64,000 nt of DNA from Acidobacteriota bacterium (GCA_004298155.1 SCRD01000012.1:496001-560000); one strand, 5' to 3'. Counted from the stretch's first letter, positions 35,483 to 45,168 are shown. Made by a program: numbers and translations. The notes: generated by a model not told the origin, from the sequence alone.

Positions 35483-37090
35483 ATGCGCGGCCACAAACAA
35501 AATTTACTGTTCACGAAACCATCCATTCTGCTGGCGCTTGTTCTCGCTGTGTCACAAGCTGCTGCCGCGCGCGCCGCTGACCAGGTCACGATCGCTTCCG
35601 GCACGCTCCTCGGCACAACGTCACCCGCCCCTGGCATCCACGCCTTTCTCGGGATTCCATTCGCCGCCCCGCCCGTGGGCAAACTACGCTGGCAGCCTCC
35701 TCAGCCCGTCGAGCCGTGGCAGGGCGTGCGCAAAGCGAACGCCTTTGGTCCGCGTTGCATGCAGCAAGCAATCTATTCGGACATGGTCTTCCGCGATAAC
35801 GGGCCCAGCGAAGATTGCCTCTACCTGAACGTCTGGACCCCGGCGAAATCGGCCTCGGAAAATCTTCCCGTGATGTTCTGGATCTACGGCGGCGGCTTCC
35901 AGGCCGGAGCAACTTCCGAACCCCGGCAGGAAGGTATGAACCTGGCAAAAAAGGGCGTGGTGGTGGTCAGCTGCAATTATCGCCTGGGGATTTTTGGTTT
36001 CTTTTCCGACCCCGCCCTCACGAAAGAATCGCCAAACCACGCTTCCGGCAACTACGGGCTGATGGACCAGATCGCGGCGCTTCGATGGGTGAAGCAGAAC
36101 ATCGCCGCCTTCGGAGGCGATCCAAGCAATGTCACGATTTTTGGCGAGTCAGCGGGATCTTTTTCGGTCAGCGATCTGATGGCTTCTCCGCTGGCCAGGG
36201 GATTCTTCGAGAAAGCCATCGGCGAGAGCGGTGCTTCCTTTGGCGCAGGCCCGAGTTTGCACTCAGCCGAAACGCTGGTCCAAACCGAGAAGGCCGGTGA
36301 AAAGTTTGCCCAATCCATTGGAGCGACATCGCTCGCCGCCTTGCGCGCCATCCCCGCCCGCAAGCTCTCGGAGGAATCAGTGAAGGGTCATTTCTGGCCG
36401 AACATCGACGGCTATGTTCTTCCCCAGGATGTAAATGCAGTCTTTGCTGAAGGCAAGCAGAGCCATGTGCCGCTGCTGGCGGGCTGGAACAAGGACGAGC
36501 AGGCCGGAGACCTGTATTCCAAAAAGACTCCTCCCACGGCTGCGAACCTCGTCAAGCGTATCAGGGAGCGTTTCGGACCCGATGCAGACCAGGCGCTCAG
36601 GTATTATCCGCATGGCACCGAAGACGAGACGCGGCAATCCACCGAAAACCTCGCAAGCGATTTCTTTACCGTCTACGACACCTGGAAGTGGCTCGAAATG
36701 CAGAACAAGACCGGCGACGCGCCTGTGTATCGCTATCTCTTCACGCGCACGCCCCCCGAACCACTGAGTGAAACGGACGATGGAATTCCGCTCGCCAAGC
36801 TGGGCGCCCGGCACTCGGCTGAAATCGAATATGTCTTCGGAGTTTTGAGATGGAAAAAGATTGACTGGGAGCCCGTGGATTTCAAAATCTCAGATGCGAT
36901 CATGACCTACTGGTCGAATTTTGCGAAGACCGGCGATCCCAACGGAGCAGGCCTTCCCCACTGGCCGCGCTACACCCCGCAGGACCGCCAGGTAATGATC
37001 CTCGGTGATGACATCCACGCCCAGCCCGCCACAGATCAGAAGCGCTTCGAGTTTATCGATTCGTTTGTCGCCCGCTACCGCGAGGAATAG
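35483..37090 (+). CDS. Secreted type-B carboxylesterase
   Basis: The protein is 535 residues from the ATG at 35483, after a GGTGGGG stretch. A signal peptide (about 1-32, ending AARA) is followed by the carboxylesterase/para-nitrobenzyl esterase fold: FLGIPFAAPPVGKLRW, SEDCLYLNVWTP, oxyanion hole YGGGFQAG and nucleophile FGESAGSFSV. The late His of the triad is probably in GARHSAEIEYVFG. It hydrolyses carboxylic esters of unknown kind, outside the cytoplasm. A 257-base gap separates it from the winged-helix gene. Confidence 0.92.
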   Translation: MRGHKQNLLFTKPSILLALVLAVSQAAAARAADQVTIASGTLLGTTSPAPGIHAFLGIPFAAPPVGKLRWQPPQPVEPWQGVRKANAFGPRCMQQAIYSDMVFRDNGPSEDCLYLNVWTPAKSASENLPVMFWIYGGGFQAGATSEPRQEGMNLAKKGVVVVSCNYRLGIFGFFSDPALTKESPNHASGNYGLMDQIAALRWVKQNIAAFGGDPSNVTIFGESAGSFSVSDLMASPLARGFFEKAIGESGASFGAGPSLHSAETLVQTEKAGEKFAQSIGATSLAALRAIPARKLSEESVKGHFWPNIDGYVLPQDVNAVFAEGKQSHVPLLAGWNKDEQAGDLYSKKTPPTAANLVKRIRERFGPDADQALRYYPHGTEDETRQSTENLASDFFTVYDTWKWLEMQNKTGDAPVYRYLFTRTPPEPLSETDDGIPLAKLGARHSAEIEYVFGVLRWKKIDWEPVDFKISDAIMTYWSNFAKTGDPNGAGLPHWPRYTPQDRQVMILGDDIHAQPATDQKRFEFIDSFVARYREE

Positions 37091-37651
37091 CGCAGGCAGG
37101 ATAACTGCGCACCGGGGTGAGGCCTCAGCGTCTCTCTATCCTTGGTGACCGTGAAGCTCAACTTGGAGCACACAGAGGACCTTCATGACCTCCGTGTGCG
37201 ACATTTTCCAGGCGCAGAGATCACAGAGAAAAAACTCCATTCCCGCTTCCTCTGATTGTCGCTGCTCCCCAGCCCCGGCATGGGCGGCAGAATTTAGCCC
37301 ATGGCACAAGCCATGGGAAGACGCACCGGGCCGCCCTCGCCGCCCTCTCTCGCATGCAGGAGAAGGGCGACACCGCCCTGGCGGGGTGGGTGAGGGCCTG
37401 TTCCGAGCCATAAGGCCTGGCGACAGGGTATAGCGGAATAAGCCCGCCGTGACGCTCCTCCGCAGCGCTTTTCCACAGTGTCACTTTTGAACAAACGGCC
37501 TGAATTTTGTTAATGTAACACTTCATTTTCCAACCTTAACCTGCTGATCCTGCCACAGCCAAAAATTTATCGTCCTATTTGTCCCATACGTCCCAAACGT
37601 CTCATTCCGGCCTGCTATGCTTGATGCGGCAGGCTTCCCGGGCCGGAACAG

Positions 37652-37782
37652 GCGTCTGTAGCGGCGGCTTTACGCCGCCAATCCCGGATGTGGCGCGCTA
37701 AACGCGCCGCTACTCGTGGTGCGGCAGTGCCATGTGATCGAATGTCGCGGCCTGCGTCTGTAGCGGCCGCTTTACGCCGCCA
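37652..37782. repeat. Two copies of a 29-base hairpin-forming repeat
   Basis: GCGTCTGTAGCGGCGGCTTT (first 20 bases) begins a 29-base unit at 37652-37680. A near-identical unit with one base change lies at 37754-37782. Each has GGC(G/C)GC and GCCGCC arms around TTTAC. Between them lies another stem, GGCGCG-CTAAA-CGCGCC. They look like REP-like intergenic elements. Confidence 0.6.
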
Positions 37783-37909
37783 TCGCCTGCTGAAGCATCC
37801 GAAGTGCCGGTGGGATGGACCCGTCACCACGGTTAGCATAAAGAGGACGCTATGGAAAAGATAAACGATCATCTCACGCCCAGGCAATGGAACATGACGT
37901 GCGCGGGAC

Positions 37910-38097
37910 AAAAAACACGATTTTTGAAAAACGAACCGGAGAGGTTGTTGAAAACAAAGGGTCGGCACCAAAAAACGAACCGGAACGAACCGAAAAACGA
38001 AGCGGAGAAGTTATTGAAAATACGTACCTGTGGAAAAAACGAACCGGAAATGAACCGAAAAACAGAGCGGGCTATGTTGTTGAAAATACGAGAAGGA
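37910..38097 (+). repeat. Tandem array of three 60-64-base units
   Basis: Units start at 37910, 37970 and 38034. Each opens with AAAAAAC followed in units 2 and 3 by GAACCGG, then a GAAAAACGAA(C/G)CGG-like block and a GTT(G/A)TTGAAAA block. Units are degenerate. The 64-base length of units 2 and 3 is not a multiple of three, so the open frames across the array are unlikely to be conserved proteins. Confidence 0.65.
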
Positions 38098-38353
38098 AGA
38101 AATCGGTCTGCATGAGATGATTTTGCAGTGCCGGGCTCCGATTCGGCATCTTCGCCATGTTGTTCCACAACCATATCGGGCTGGAGTCGACGCTACAAGG
38201 ACACAGGGCGCAACCCGGTGTGTCACGGTCGACTCGTCCCGCCAAGGCGGGATCACGGCCCTGACGCCCGTGGCACAAACCCCTGCGCTGGCAAGCACGC
38301 GCGTTATATAATCTCTCCCTTGCAGGCCAACCTACGTCATGATTGGGAGTCAG

Positions 38354-41300
38354 ATGAACCAGGCTTACAAAAAAGTCCTATTCATTTCAGGCACGCTCGC
38401 TGCTGCTGCGCTCCTTCCCTTCCTCGTGGCCGGACGACAGTCGGCGGCCCAGCAGGGCAAAAGCCCCAGAGCGGTACAGGCCACTGCGCCGGATTCGGCA
38501 ACAATCCAGACCTGGCGCAACGTGGGCAAGGCGTACTATGAGCAAGGCAAGTACCCACAGGCGGCGGACGAATTCCAGAAGGTCGTCAAGTCGGGCCACG
38601 CCGTCGCCACAGATTATCTTGACCTGGGCCTTGCCTACACGCAGGCAAACGACCTCAACCGGGCGCTTGCCGCGCTCACCACTGCCAGGCAGATGGCGCC
38701 GAACCTGACAGCCGTTGATTACAACCTGGGGATCCTTTACAAGCGGGAACTCCACTACGGGCCCGCCGAAGAAGCGTTCAAGAAAGTCATCGCCGCCGAT
38801 CCTGAGGACCCGGCCTCGTGGTTCAATCTGGGCACCGTCTACTTTGCTGAACGCAAGCTCGATCCGGCGCTCGAAGCCCATGAGCGGGTAAACAAGATGG
38901 GCTTTGCGCGCGGGCAAAACTTTTACGTCGCTTCCCTGTTCCGCGCTTTCACCATTCTGGTCCGAATGGACCGCCGGCCGGAAGCGCAGAAGGTACTGAA
39001 GCTCCACCAGGAGTACAGCGACAAGGTCCCCGGCATCTCGCTCCAGAGTCCCGCGCTGGAAAAAGGCAAGTACGGAGCAATTCTGGTCCCGGCAGCGCCG
39101 CCAGTAACTGTGGCAGGCCGCGCCGCCACGCGACCCGTCAGTTTCCACGAGATCACTTCGGAACTGGGAATCTCCCTGCGCGGCGGAGGGCAAGCCGGGA
39201 GCGGAGACTCAGCCGAAATCAAGGCGGCGGATTACTCGCCGGATTTTGCACAAGCAAAGCTCCTGCCGCTGTTCGGTCCCTCGATCGCCATCGGCGACTA
39301 TAACGGCGACTCACATCCCGACCTCTACATTGTGAATCCTGGCGGGAAAAATCAGCTTTTCCATAACAGCGGCGCGGGAACTTTCCAGGACGTTACTGCG
39401 AAGGCTGGAGTCGAAGGGCCGAGGCATTCCATTTCCGCCACTTTTGCGGATTATGACAACAGCGGAAACCTGAGCCTTTTCGTGGCCGGCCTCGGCGGCG
39501 TTCACCTCTACAAAAACAACGGCAACGGCACCTTCACGGATGTTACGGAGAAGGCTGGAATCAAGCCCCAGCCTGGCGAAGTGGACACACGCGCGCTTTT
39601 GTTTGACGCTGATAGCGACGGCCTGCTGGACCTTGTTGTCACTTCCTACACCAATTTGAATCAGCCGCCGCATGGGTCGAGTTTCCGTTTTCCCGACAGT
39701 TTCTCACCCGCCGCCATCCACTTTTATCGAAACAACGGCAATGGCACCTTCACCGACATAACACAGGCGGCGGGCCTGGGCAGCGTCCGCGGCCGCTTCC
39801 GCAGTGCGCTGTTTGCCGGCTTCACCGGCAGCACCTATCCGGACCTTGTCTTCTTCCGCGATGACGGTCCGCCTGTTTTCTTCAAGAACCTCGGAGGCGA
39901 CAGGTTTCGAGACCGCTCTCGCGAGGCAGGCGCAGCCTTCAGCAAGGCCACCGCTCTTGGCGGTGCTGTGGCTGATTTTGACCACGATGGCAGGTTCGAT
40001 CTTGCGCTTTGGACCACCAGCGGCTACGAAGTGCTGAAGAACGACGGCGACGCCAAGTTCACGCCGTTTCCGAATCTCCCTGCCGTCAAGCCGCCTGCTC
40101 CACTGCTGGCTTTTCGGGGACTCGCCGCCGACATCATTGGCAACAGCTATGAAGATCTGCTGGTGGCCGATTCTGCCGGGAAGCTGCACCTGCTGGCCAA
40201 CCGGCTGGGACGCTTCCACGAAGAAGCCATTCATCTGCCGGTAAGCCCCTCGGTGAAACTCGCCACGCTGGACGCCGCCTGGATCGGCAAACCCGGGGCC
40301 CTTGATTTGATCGGCGCCACCCGCAACGGAAAGCTCGCGGCCTGGGCCAAAGCCGGACCGCCCGAACATTGGCTCGAAATCAGCATGGATGGTTCAAAGA
40401 GCAACAAGCAGGGCGTGGGATCAGAAATCGAGCTGAAGCAGGGGAATTTTTATGACAAGGTCCTGATCAGCAACGGCCCGGCCTATGTCTACACCGGCAA
40501 CCTGTCAAAACTGGATGTGGTGCGCGCCACGTGGCCGACGCAGATTATCCAAAACAACCTTGCCGTCGCCACCGATACGGCAATCCGCTTCCGCGAGTCG
40601 GAGCGCCTGGCGAGTTCCTGCCCCATGCTTTACGCGTGGAACGGCAAGCGGTTCGTCTTTGTTACGGACATCCTGGGCGTGGGCCCGCTGGGCGAGCTGG
40701 CCGCGGACGGCACGCTGATCAAGCCCTATTCGCGCGAATTCGTCCGGCTGCCCGGCACGTTGCGCCCCGTGCCAGACGGGGCCGGGCAGCGCCAGCGCGG
40801 CGGGAACTATGAGTTCCAGATGACCGATGAGCTGCGGGAGGTTGATTACTTCGACCGGCTGCGCCTGCTGGCCGTTGACCACCCCGCCGGCGAAAAGATT
40901 TATGCGAATGAAATCTATTCTTCAACGCCATCTGAGCCCAGCCTTTACGCGGTCCCGAACGAGCAGTTGCCGGTGTCGGCGGTGGATGACCTCGGCAACA
41001 ACGTTCTGCCGCTGATCAGCAAAGAGGACCATCAATATCCTCACAGCTTCCAGCGACTGCGCATTCCGGGCATGGCCAAAATGCACTCGCTGACGCTCGA
41101 CCTCGGCAAACTGCCTCAAGCCGGGCGCGTCTCGTTGTGGCTGACGGGATGGGTGTTCTGGACCGACTCGAACGGATCAAGAGCGCTGATGCACGACCCC
41201 GGCACGCCCATGATTTCGCCCTACGTGCAGGTGCGGAACCAGCAGGGGAAATGGGTCACTGTTATATCCGATATGGGCCTGCCCAGCGGCACTAACCGCA

Positions 41301-41920
41301 CCATGCGCGTTGACCTGACAGGCAAATTCCTCTCTCAGGACCATCATGTCCGCGTCGTCACCAACCTTTGCGTCTACTGGGACCGCATCTTCTTCACCAG
41401 CAACGACCGGATTGTGCAACCTGACCGCGAGGCATCACCCGAGTATGCCGATCTCCATTATCGCGGTTTTTCCACGCCAGCCACTGATCCCGACCACATC
41501 CGCCCGGACCATTATGAATACGCCTCATTGATGAACCGGGCGCCCTGGAACCCCATGCGCGGCGTCTACACGCGCTACGGCAACGTCGGAAAACTCTTGA
41601 GCCAGGCCGACAATCAGATGGTCGTGATGTCTACCGGAGATGAGATGACGGTGCGCTTCAGCGCAGCAAATTTCCCGCCGCTGCGGAGGGGCTGGGTGCG
41701 GTCATTCTTCCTGGACGCCACCGGCTACGCAAAAGACGGCGAACCGAACACGGCCTACTCAGCCACCGTGGCTCCGCTTCCCTTCCATACGATGGCGAAT
41801 TATCCACCGGGACCTGAGGACCGCGCGCCCGACAGCGCAGCCTATCGCGAATATATCAGGACGTACGAGACGCGGCCATCGTATCAGTTGATACCATCGC
41901 TGGCCCCGCCGGCGGATTAG
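38354..41920 (+). CDS. Large exported TPR, FG-GAP/VCBS and ASPIC/UnbV protein
   Basis: The protein is 1,189 residues from the ATG at 38354 (another in-frame ATG is five codons upstream). A signal or TM segment (about 8-27) is followed by TPRs (about 53-190). An FG-GAP/VCBS propeller (about 300-640) carries calcium-type DYNGDSHPDLYIVN, DADSDGLLDLVV and DFDHDGRFDLAL loops and repeated NNGNGTFTD motifs. An ASPIC/UnbV (CRTAC) segment (about 670-740, GVGSEIELKQGNFYDKV) comes next. The last ~440 residues begin SCPMLYAWNGKRFVFVTDIL and match no domain I can name. Such proteins are frequent in Acidobacteriota and are thought to act at the cell surface. Confidence 0.88.
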   Translation: MNQAYKKVLFISGTLAAAALLPFLVAGRQSAAQQGKSPRAVQATAPDSATIQTWRNVGKAYYEQGKYPQAADEFQKVVKSGHAVATDYLDLGLAYTQANDLNRALAALTTARQMAPNLTAVDYNLGILYKRELHYGPAEEAFKKVIAADPEDPASWFNLGTVYFAERKLDPALEAHERVNKMGFARGQNFYVASLFRAFTILVRMDRRPEAQKVLKLHQEYSDKVPGISLQSPALEKGKYGAILVPAAPPVTVAGRAATRPVSFHEITSELGISLRGGGQAGSGDSAEIKAADYSPDFAQAKLLPLFGPSIAIGDYNGDSHPDLYIVNPGGKNQLFHNSGAGTFQDVTAKAGVEGPRHSISATFADYDNSGNLSLFVAGLGGVHLYKNNGNGTFTDVTEKAGIKPQPGEVDTRALLFDADSDGLLDLVVTSYTNLNQPPHGSSFRFPDSFSPAAIHFYRNNGNGTFTDITQAAGLGSVRGRFRSALFAGFTGSTYPDLVFFRDDGPPVFFKNLGGDRFRDRSREAGAAFSKATALGGAVADFDHDGRFDLALWTTSGYEVLKNDGDAKFTPFPNLPAVKPPAPLLAFRGLAADIIGNSYEDLLVADSAGKLHLLANRLGRFHEEAIHLPVSPSVKLATLDAAWIGKPGALDLIGATRNGKLAAWAKAGPPEHWLEISMDGSKSNKQGVGSEIELKQGNFYDKVLISNGPAYVYTGNLSKLDVVRATWPTQIIQNNLAVATDTAIRFRESERLASSCPMLYAWNGKRFVFVTDILGVGPLGELAADGTLIKPYSREFVRLPGTLRPVPDGAGQRQRGGNYEFQMTDELREVDYFDRLRLLAVDHPAGEKIYANEIYSSTPSEPSLYAVPNEQLPVSAVDDLGNNVLPLISKEDHQYPHSFQRLRIPGMAKMHSLTLDLGKLPQAGRVSLWLTGWVFWTDSNGSRALMHDPGTPMISPYVQVRNQQGKWVTVISDMGLPSGTNRTMRVDLTGKFLSQDHHVRVVTNLCVYWDRIFFTSNDRIVQPDREASPEYADLHYRGFSTPATDPDHIRPDHYEYASLMNRAPWNPMRGVYTRYGNVGKLLSQADNQMVVMSTGDEMTVRFSAANFPPLRRGWVRSFFLDATGYAKDGEPNTAYSATVAPLPFHTMANYPPGPEDRAPDSAAYREYIRTYETRPSYQLIPSLAPPAD

Positions 41921-41985
41921 CACGGAGGGAAAAGGGGAGATCGGCGAAGTGCTTCGCCGCCTTCTGCCTGTGGCGAGCTTCCCGC

Positions 41986-42243
41986 CTACTGGACCCGGCT
42001 TGGAGACTCCGCGCTCGTAAGGGCTGCAGCCGGTGCTAAAAGCCCCAGGCCTTGCAGCAGGAAGATGGTTCGCTGGGCGGCGTCGCGCCAGACCAGCTGG
42101 CAACTTTCTCCCTGGCAGTTCTGGACGTATACGTCCCCTCCCGAATATTCCAGGCTGCAATTCTTGAATACGCAGTTGACAAACACGCCATCATCGAGGA
42201 TGACGTGCTGGTTTTCAAATGTTCTATCTTCATATCGAGTCAT
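41986..42243 (-). CDS. Small hypothetical protein with a pentapeptide-like core
   Basis: The 85-residue frame runs on the minus strand from the ATG at 42243. The core FENQHVILDDGVFVNCVFKN, then CSLEYSGGDVYVQNCQGE, alternates hydrophobic and Cys/Asn residues like a short right-handed beta-helix. An LVWRDAAQRTIFLLQGLGLL helix follows. The pattern looks conserved rather than random, but I do not know a function. The ribosome site is weak. It lies downstream of the sigma-factor gene on the same strand, 236 bases away. Confidence 0.55.
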   Translation of the reverse strand: MTRYEDRTFENQHVILDDGVFVNCVFKNCSLEYSGGDVYVQNCQGESCQLVWRDAAQRTIFLLQGLGLLAPAAALTSAESPSRVQ

Positions 42244-42479
42244 ACTCGTACACCAAGTCCTTTATCGGAGCATTCGGGAATTTCAGCTTTTGCCCCCTCC
42301 CCTCCTTCGTGACTTGACGAAGGCATCTGAAGTTATTCTGATGGGGAGAGGGTATCACTTGCTGATCCTTGATGCAATCGTACGGTGATGTGCATTGCCT
42401 TCGCGATGACGTTTATCATCAGTACCTTGCGCCACGACCGGCCTGTTCGGTACCCGGCTGAAAAGCCAGAAAATTCAGC

Positions 42480-43421
42480 TCATCCGATCTCGCCCGCGGC
42501 AATGCTCCGGCCACGTGCTCCATCCACGCCCTGCGCGGGCTGGCGAAGCCTTCTGCCCACTGGCGCGGACATGGCCGCAACCCCGCTGCGCAGTCTCGCC
42601 AGGGCGCCTGAGTGCAGTTGCGAAACCCGCGATTCGTCGATGCCAAGTCTGGAGCCAATCTGCTTCATGGTCAGCCCGTCCTGGTAGTAAAAGGCAATAA
42701 TGGAGCGGTCGCGTTCGGTCAGGCACCTTAGAGCGCCTGAAAGCAGGTCTCTCTGTTCGCGACGGTAGCACAGTTGATAGGGGTTGCCATCAGAGGAATC
42801 CGGCAGGTCCTCTTCACTCACTCGCTTGCTGGTACCCGGCAAAAAACGGGTGCCTGTCCCTTCAAAACCAAGCGGCTGCAATTCGGCGGCCCGTTCATGC
42901 CATCGCGCAAGGCCCATTCCCATCGCACGGGCCATCTCCGCGTCTTCCGGCGGGCGGCCCAGATTGCGTTCAAGGGCCTCACAGGTGGATTCAACTTTCT
43001 TGACCCTCCTCCGCATATCACGCGAAGCATAGTCCTGCTTCCGCAGTGAATCGAGGATGGCGCCGCGAATACGGTAGCGAGCGTAACTCTCGATCGTTAC
43101 CCCTTTGGCCGGGTCAAATTTTCTGACGGCGTCAATCAGGCCCACTGTCCCGTCACTCACCAGGTCGTCGAGTTCCACATGGGCGGGGAGTCGCCCGCGC
43201 ATTTGAAGAGCAACCCGCTTAACCAGCGGGATCAGCTTTACGACCAGGCTGTTCGAACCATCCCAATCGTGGGATGGTCCGCGACTCGGCGCCGGGTGCG
43301 GACTACTGGTAGTACAAACCTGGCTGCTGCGGCAATTTCCACGAGCGCGACGCCTTCCACACCCGTACTTATCGTCGTGATGATGACCATGACTTGAGGA
43401 AACACCAAATTGAATCGCCAC
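42480..43421 (-). CDS. FliA/WhiG-type alternative sigma factor
   Basis: The protein is 313 residues from a GTG at 43421, with GGGGG upstream. The first 55 residues (His/Arg/Cys/Ser-rich) are not part of the fold, and a later start is possible. Region 2 is clear: LVVKLIPLVKRVALQM, then ELDDLVSDGTVGLIDAVRKF and SYARYRIRGAILDSLRKQDY. Region 3 (about 125-185) and region 4 (RDRSIIAFYYQDGLTMKQIG, then SRLGIDESRVSQLHSGALAR) follow. This is the sigma-28 arrangement without region 1. No flagellar, chemotaxis or anti-sigma gene is near, so motility control is only one option. Confidence 0.85.
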   Translation of the reverse strand: MAIQFGVSSSHGHHHDDKYGCGRRRARGNCRSSQVCTTSSPHPAPSRGPSHDWDGSNSLVVKLIPLVKRVALQMRGRLPAHVELDDLVSDGTVGLIDAVRKFDPAKGVTIESYARYRIRGAILDSLRKQDYASRDMRRRVKKVESTCEALERNLGRPPEDAEMARAMGMGLARWHERAAELQPLGFEGTGTRFLPGTSKRVSEEDLPDSSDGNPYQLCYRREQRDLLSGALRCLTERDRSIIAFYYQDGLTMKQIGSRLGIDESRVSQLHSGALARLRSGVAAMSAPVGRRLRQPAQGVDGARGRSIAAGEIG

Positions 43422-43994
43422 TTCGACACCCCCTTCGAAATCATCTCAGTCGCAAATGGAACCAGGCGGAAAGGAGGTCCGAAACAAGTTTCCGGCCTCC
43501 ATTGGCCCGGCGCCGTCGCGTACAGCAACTCTCTTATGCACGGAGCGCGCCAACTCGGCTTCGAGGCTAGAAAAAGGCACGGCCACGGCGACTTTTCATA
43601 AGTGGTGAGGGATCGGGCCCGTCACCATCCCGCCGTCAGCGAATCAACTCGCTTCCGATGATCGAAAAGGTGGACTCCAGGGCAAGTGGCGTATTTGCAG
43701 ATTGTTAGAGAATTCCTTCTCCGCCCGCCTGCCGGCCAGGGAATGCCCGCCGAGGTTTTGCAAGATTGGCTTCAGGAGGTCCCCAAAAAAAGATTTTGCG
43801 GTGATGTGATGCGTGATGCCCACATCATCAACTGAAGTCAAAGGAGGCTAGGAAGTTTCAATACGGGAAGATTTCCGAACTTGAAAAGTGGCGGTTGTCG
43901 GGCACACTCTAAGAATGCCTTCATGAGAATATCCTAGTATTTTCTATCTGGAACGCGGAGTGATGAAGTTGGCTTGGGAAGGACGCGGGGTAAA

Positions 43995-44028
43995 ATTCCA
44001 AATCGGGACAGATTCCCAAATCGGGAAT
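43995..44028. repeat. Paired operator-like elements upstream of actA
   Basis: ATTCCAAATCGGGA (43995-44008) and ATTCCCAAATCGGGAAT (44012-44028) start 17 bases apart. The second is an inverted repeat with 6-base arms (ATTCCC/GGGAAT) around AAATC. A tandem pair at this spacing resembles a regulator binding site, about 300 bases before the predicted promoter. Confidence 0.45.
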
Positions 44029-44319
44029 GACAGCGCGAACCGCCCAGTAGAAATGTGTCCGCACGCGAAGGGCGACAAAGGATGCGCAATGCCACTTCAG
44101 CGGACTGAATACGCGACGCGCTGTATTACACAGGCAGCAAGCTATCGGCGGTTCCACCACTGGGAAGCAGCCACCCGCTTCCAATCTGCGAATGGGGCGC
44201 AATGCTTATTCCGGTGTGGAGCAACTTCCTCCACCTTTACGATGCGCCATGAATAAGCGGTGGGCTGCCACAGATATTGTCATTGGAATGTGTTTTTTGG
44301 TGGGTCTCCAGAATAACTT

Positions 44320-44348
44320 TTGCAAAAAATTGACACATCGTGTATATT
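44320..44348 (+). promoter_or_regulatory. Candidate promoter of the ACIII-caa3 operon
   Basis: TTGCAA (44320-44325) and TATATT (44343-44348) are 17 bases apart, in an AT-rich patch. The leader to actA would be about 140 bases. Confidence 0.5.
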
Positions 44349-44495
44349 CTCAGGTTTCATTGTGCTGTCAGGCGAGTAGCAAGGACCACGTGGGGCGTGG
44401 TCAAACCCAATTAATGTACGGACAATTCAGAGGATTCTGACTGCCTCGATAACCGCAGATTTATATTCTGCAGGATTGCATGTAAGGCTCTCAAC

Positions 44496-45146
44496 ATGTC
44501 CCAAATCTTTCATCGCAGCATGAACGCCATCGCCAAGGCGAGCATTTATGGCATCGTTCTTGTCGTTGCATTGATCGGCTACGTGAGTTGGCAGGTAAAC
44601 CAGTCGGCCTACTATACTTATATTAAACGTCCGCTTCCGCAGCCGGTTCCATTCAGCCACGAACACCACACGGCACAACTCGGCATTGACTGCCGTTACT
44701 GCCACACTTCGGTTGAGAACTCGTTTTATGCGGGCGTTCCTCCCACGCACATCTGCATGTCGTGCCACTCGCAGCTATGGACGAACGCCGACATGCTGGA
44801 GCCAGTGCGGGCCAGCTACCGTACCAACGAGTCGATCCAGTGGAACAAGGTCAATGCCCTGCCCGACTTTGTCTATTTCAACCACAGCATTCATATCAGC
44901 AAAGGAATTGGTTGCACGACGTGTCACGGGCAGCTTGGCAAGATGCCGATCACATGGCGGGAAAACACCCTCTACATGAGGTGGTGCATTAACTGCCATA
45001 AGTATCCGGAACGTTATGTCAGGCCAAAGAAAGATGTGTTCGATCCCATTTATACTCCGCCTTCGAACCAGATTGCCATGGGCAAAAAGCTGGTGAAGGA
45101 GTACGAGATAAGGAGTCTTACCAGTTGCGAGACGTGTCATCGATAA
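44496..45146 (+). CDS. actA: Alternative Complex III pentaheme cytochrome c subunit ActA
   Basis: The 216-residue protein has an N-terminal membrane anchor (about 12-34) and five CxxCH heme sites: C66-H70, C87-H91, C140-H144, C164-H168 and C211-H215. ACIII ActA has this size and heme count. It accepts electrons from the Fe-S subunit and passes them toward the oxidase on the periplasmic side. It is the first gene of the respiratory operon; actB begins 22 bases later. Confidence 0.93.
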   Translation: MSQIFHRSMNAIAKASIYGIVLVVALIGYVSWQVNQSAYYTYIKRPLPQPVPFSHEHHTAQLGIDCRYCHTSVENSFYAGVPPTHICMSCHSQLWTNADMLEPVRASYRTNESIQWNKVNALPDFVYFNHSIHISKGIGCTTCHGQLGKMPITWRENTLYMRWCINCHKYPERYVRPKKDVFDPIYTPPSNQIAMGKKLVKEYEIRSLTSCETCHR

Positions 45147-45168
45147 ACCGCAAACATAGGGATAATCA

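Larger units (their letters stand above)
37091..38353. other. Repeat-rich gene-free stretch
   Basis: About 1.26 kb between the esterase and the ASPIC/UnbV gene. It carries the dispersed hairpin pair at 37652/37754, the 60-64-base tandem array at 37910-38097 and GC-rich sequence with matching short arms. Open frames inside are by-products of the repeats. A TATAAT at 38307-38312 could be the -10 of the next gene, but its -35 is poor. Confidence 0.5.
43422..44495. other. Long divergent intergenic region between sigma factor and ACIII operon
   Basis: About 1.07 kb without a supported gene; small frames such as 43960-44256 have no family features. It contains the paired ATTCC(C)AAATCGGGA elements (43995-44028) and the operon promoter candidate (44320-44348). 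The rest shows nothing I can name. Confidence 0.5.

Noticed and set aside
37852-38120. Two overlapping open frames of 77-87 residues in the A-rich repeat array
   Set aside because: They follow the 60-64-base tandem repeat, whose 64-base units are not a multiple of three, and both frames stay open only because the units lack stops.
41943-41958. GGCGAA-GTGC-TTCGCC hairpin after the ASPIC/UnbV gene
   Set aside because: The stem is only six pairs and no T-run follows, so it is not convincing as a terminator.
43960-44256. 98-residue plus-strand frame upstream of actA
   Set aside because: No Shine-Dalgarno sequence, no recognisable pattern, and it crosses the operator-like repeats.
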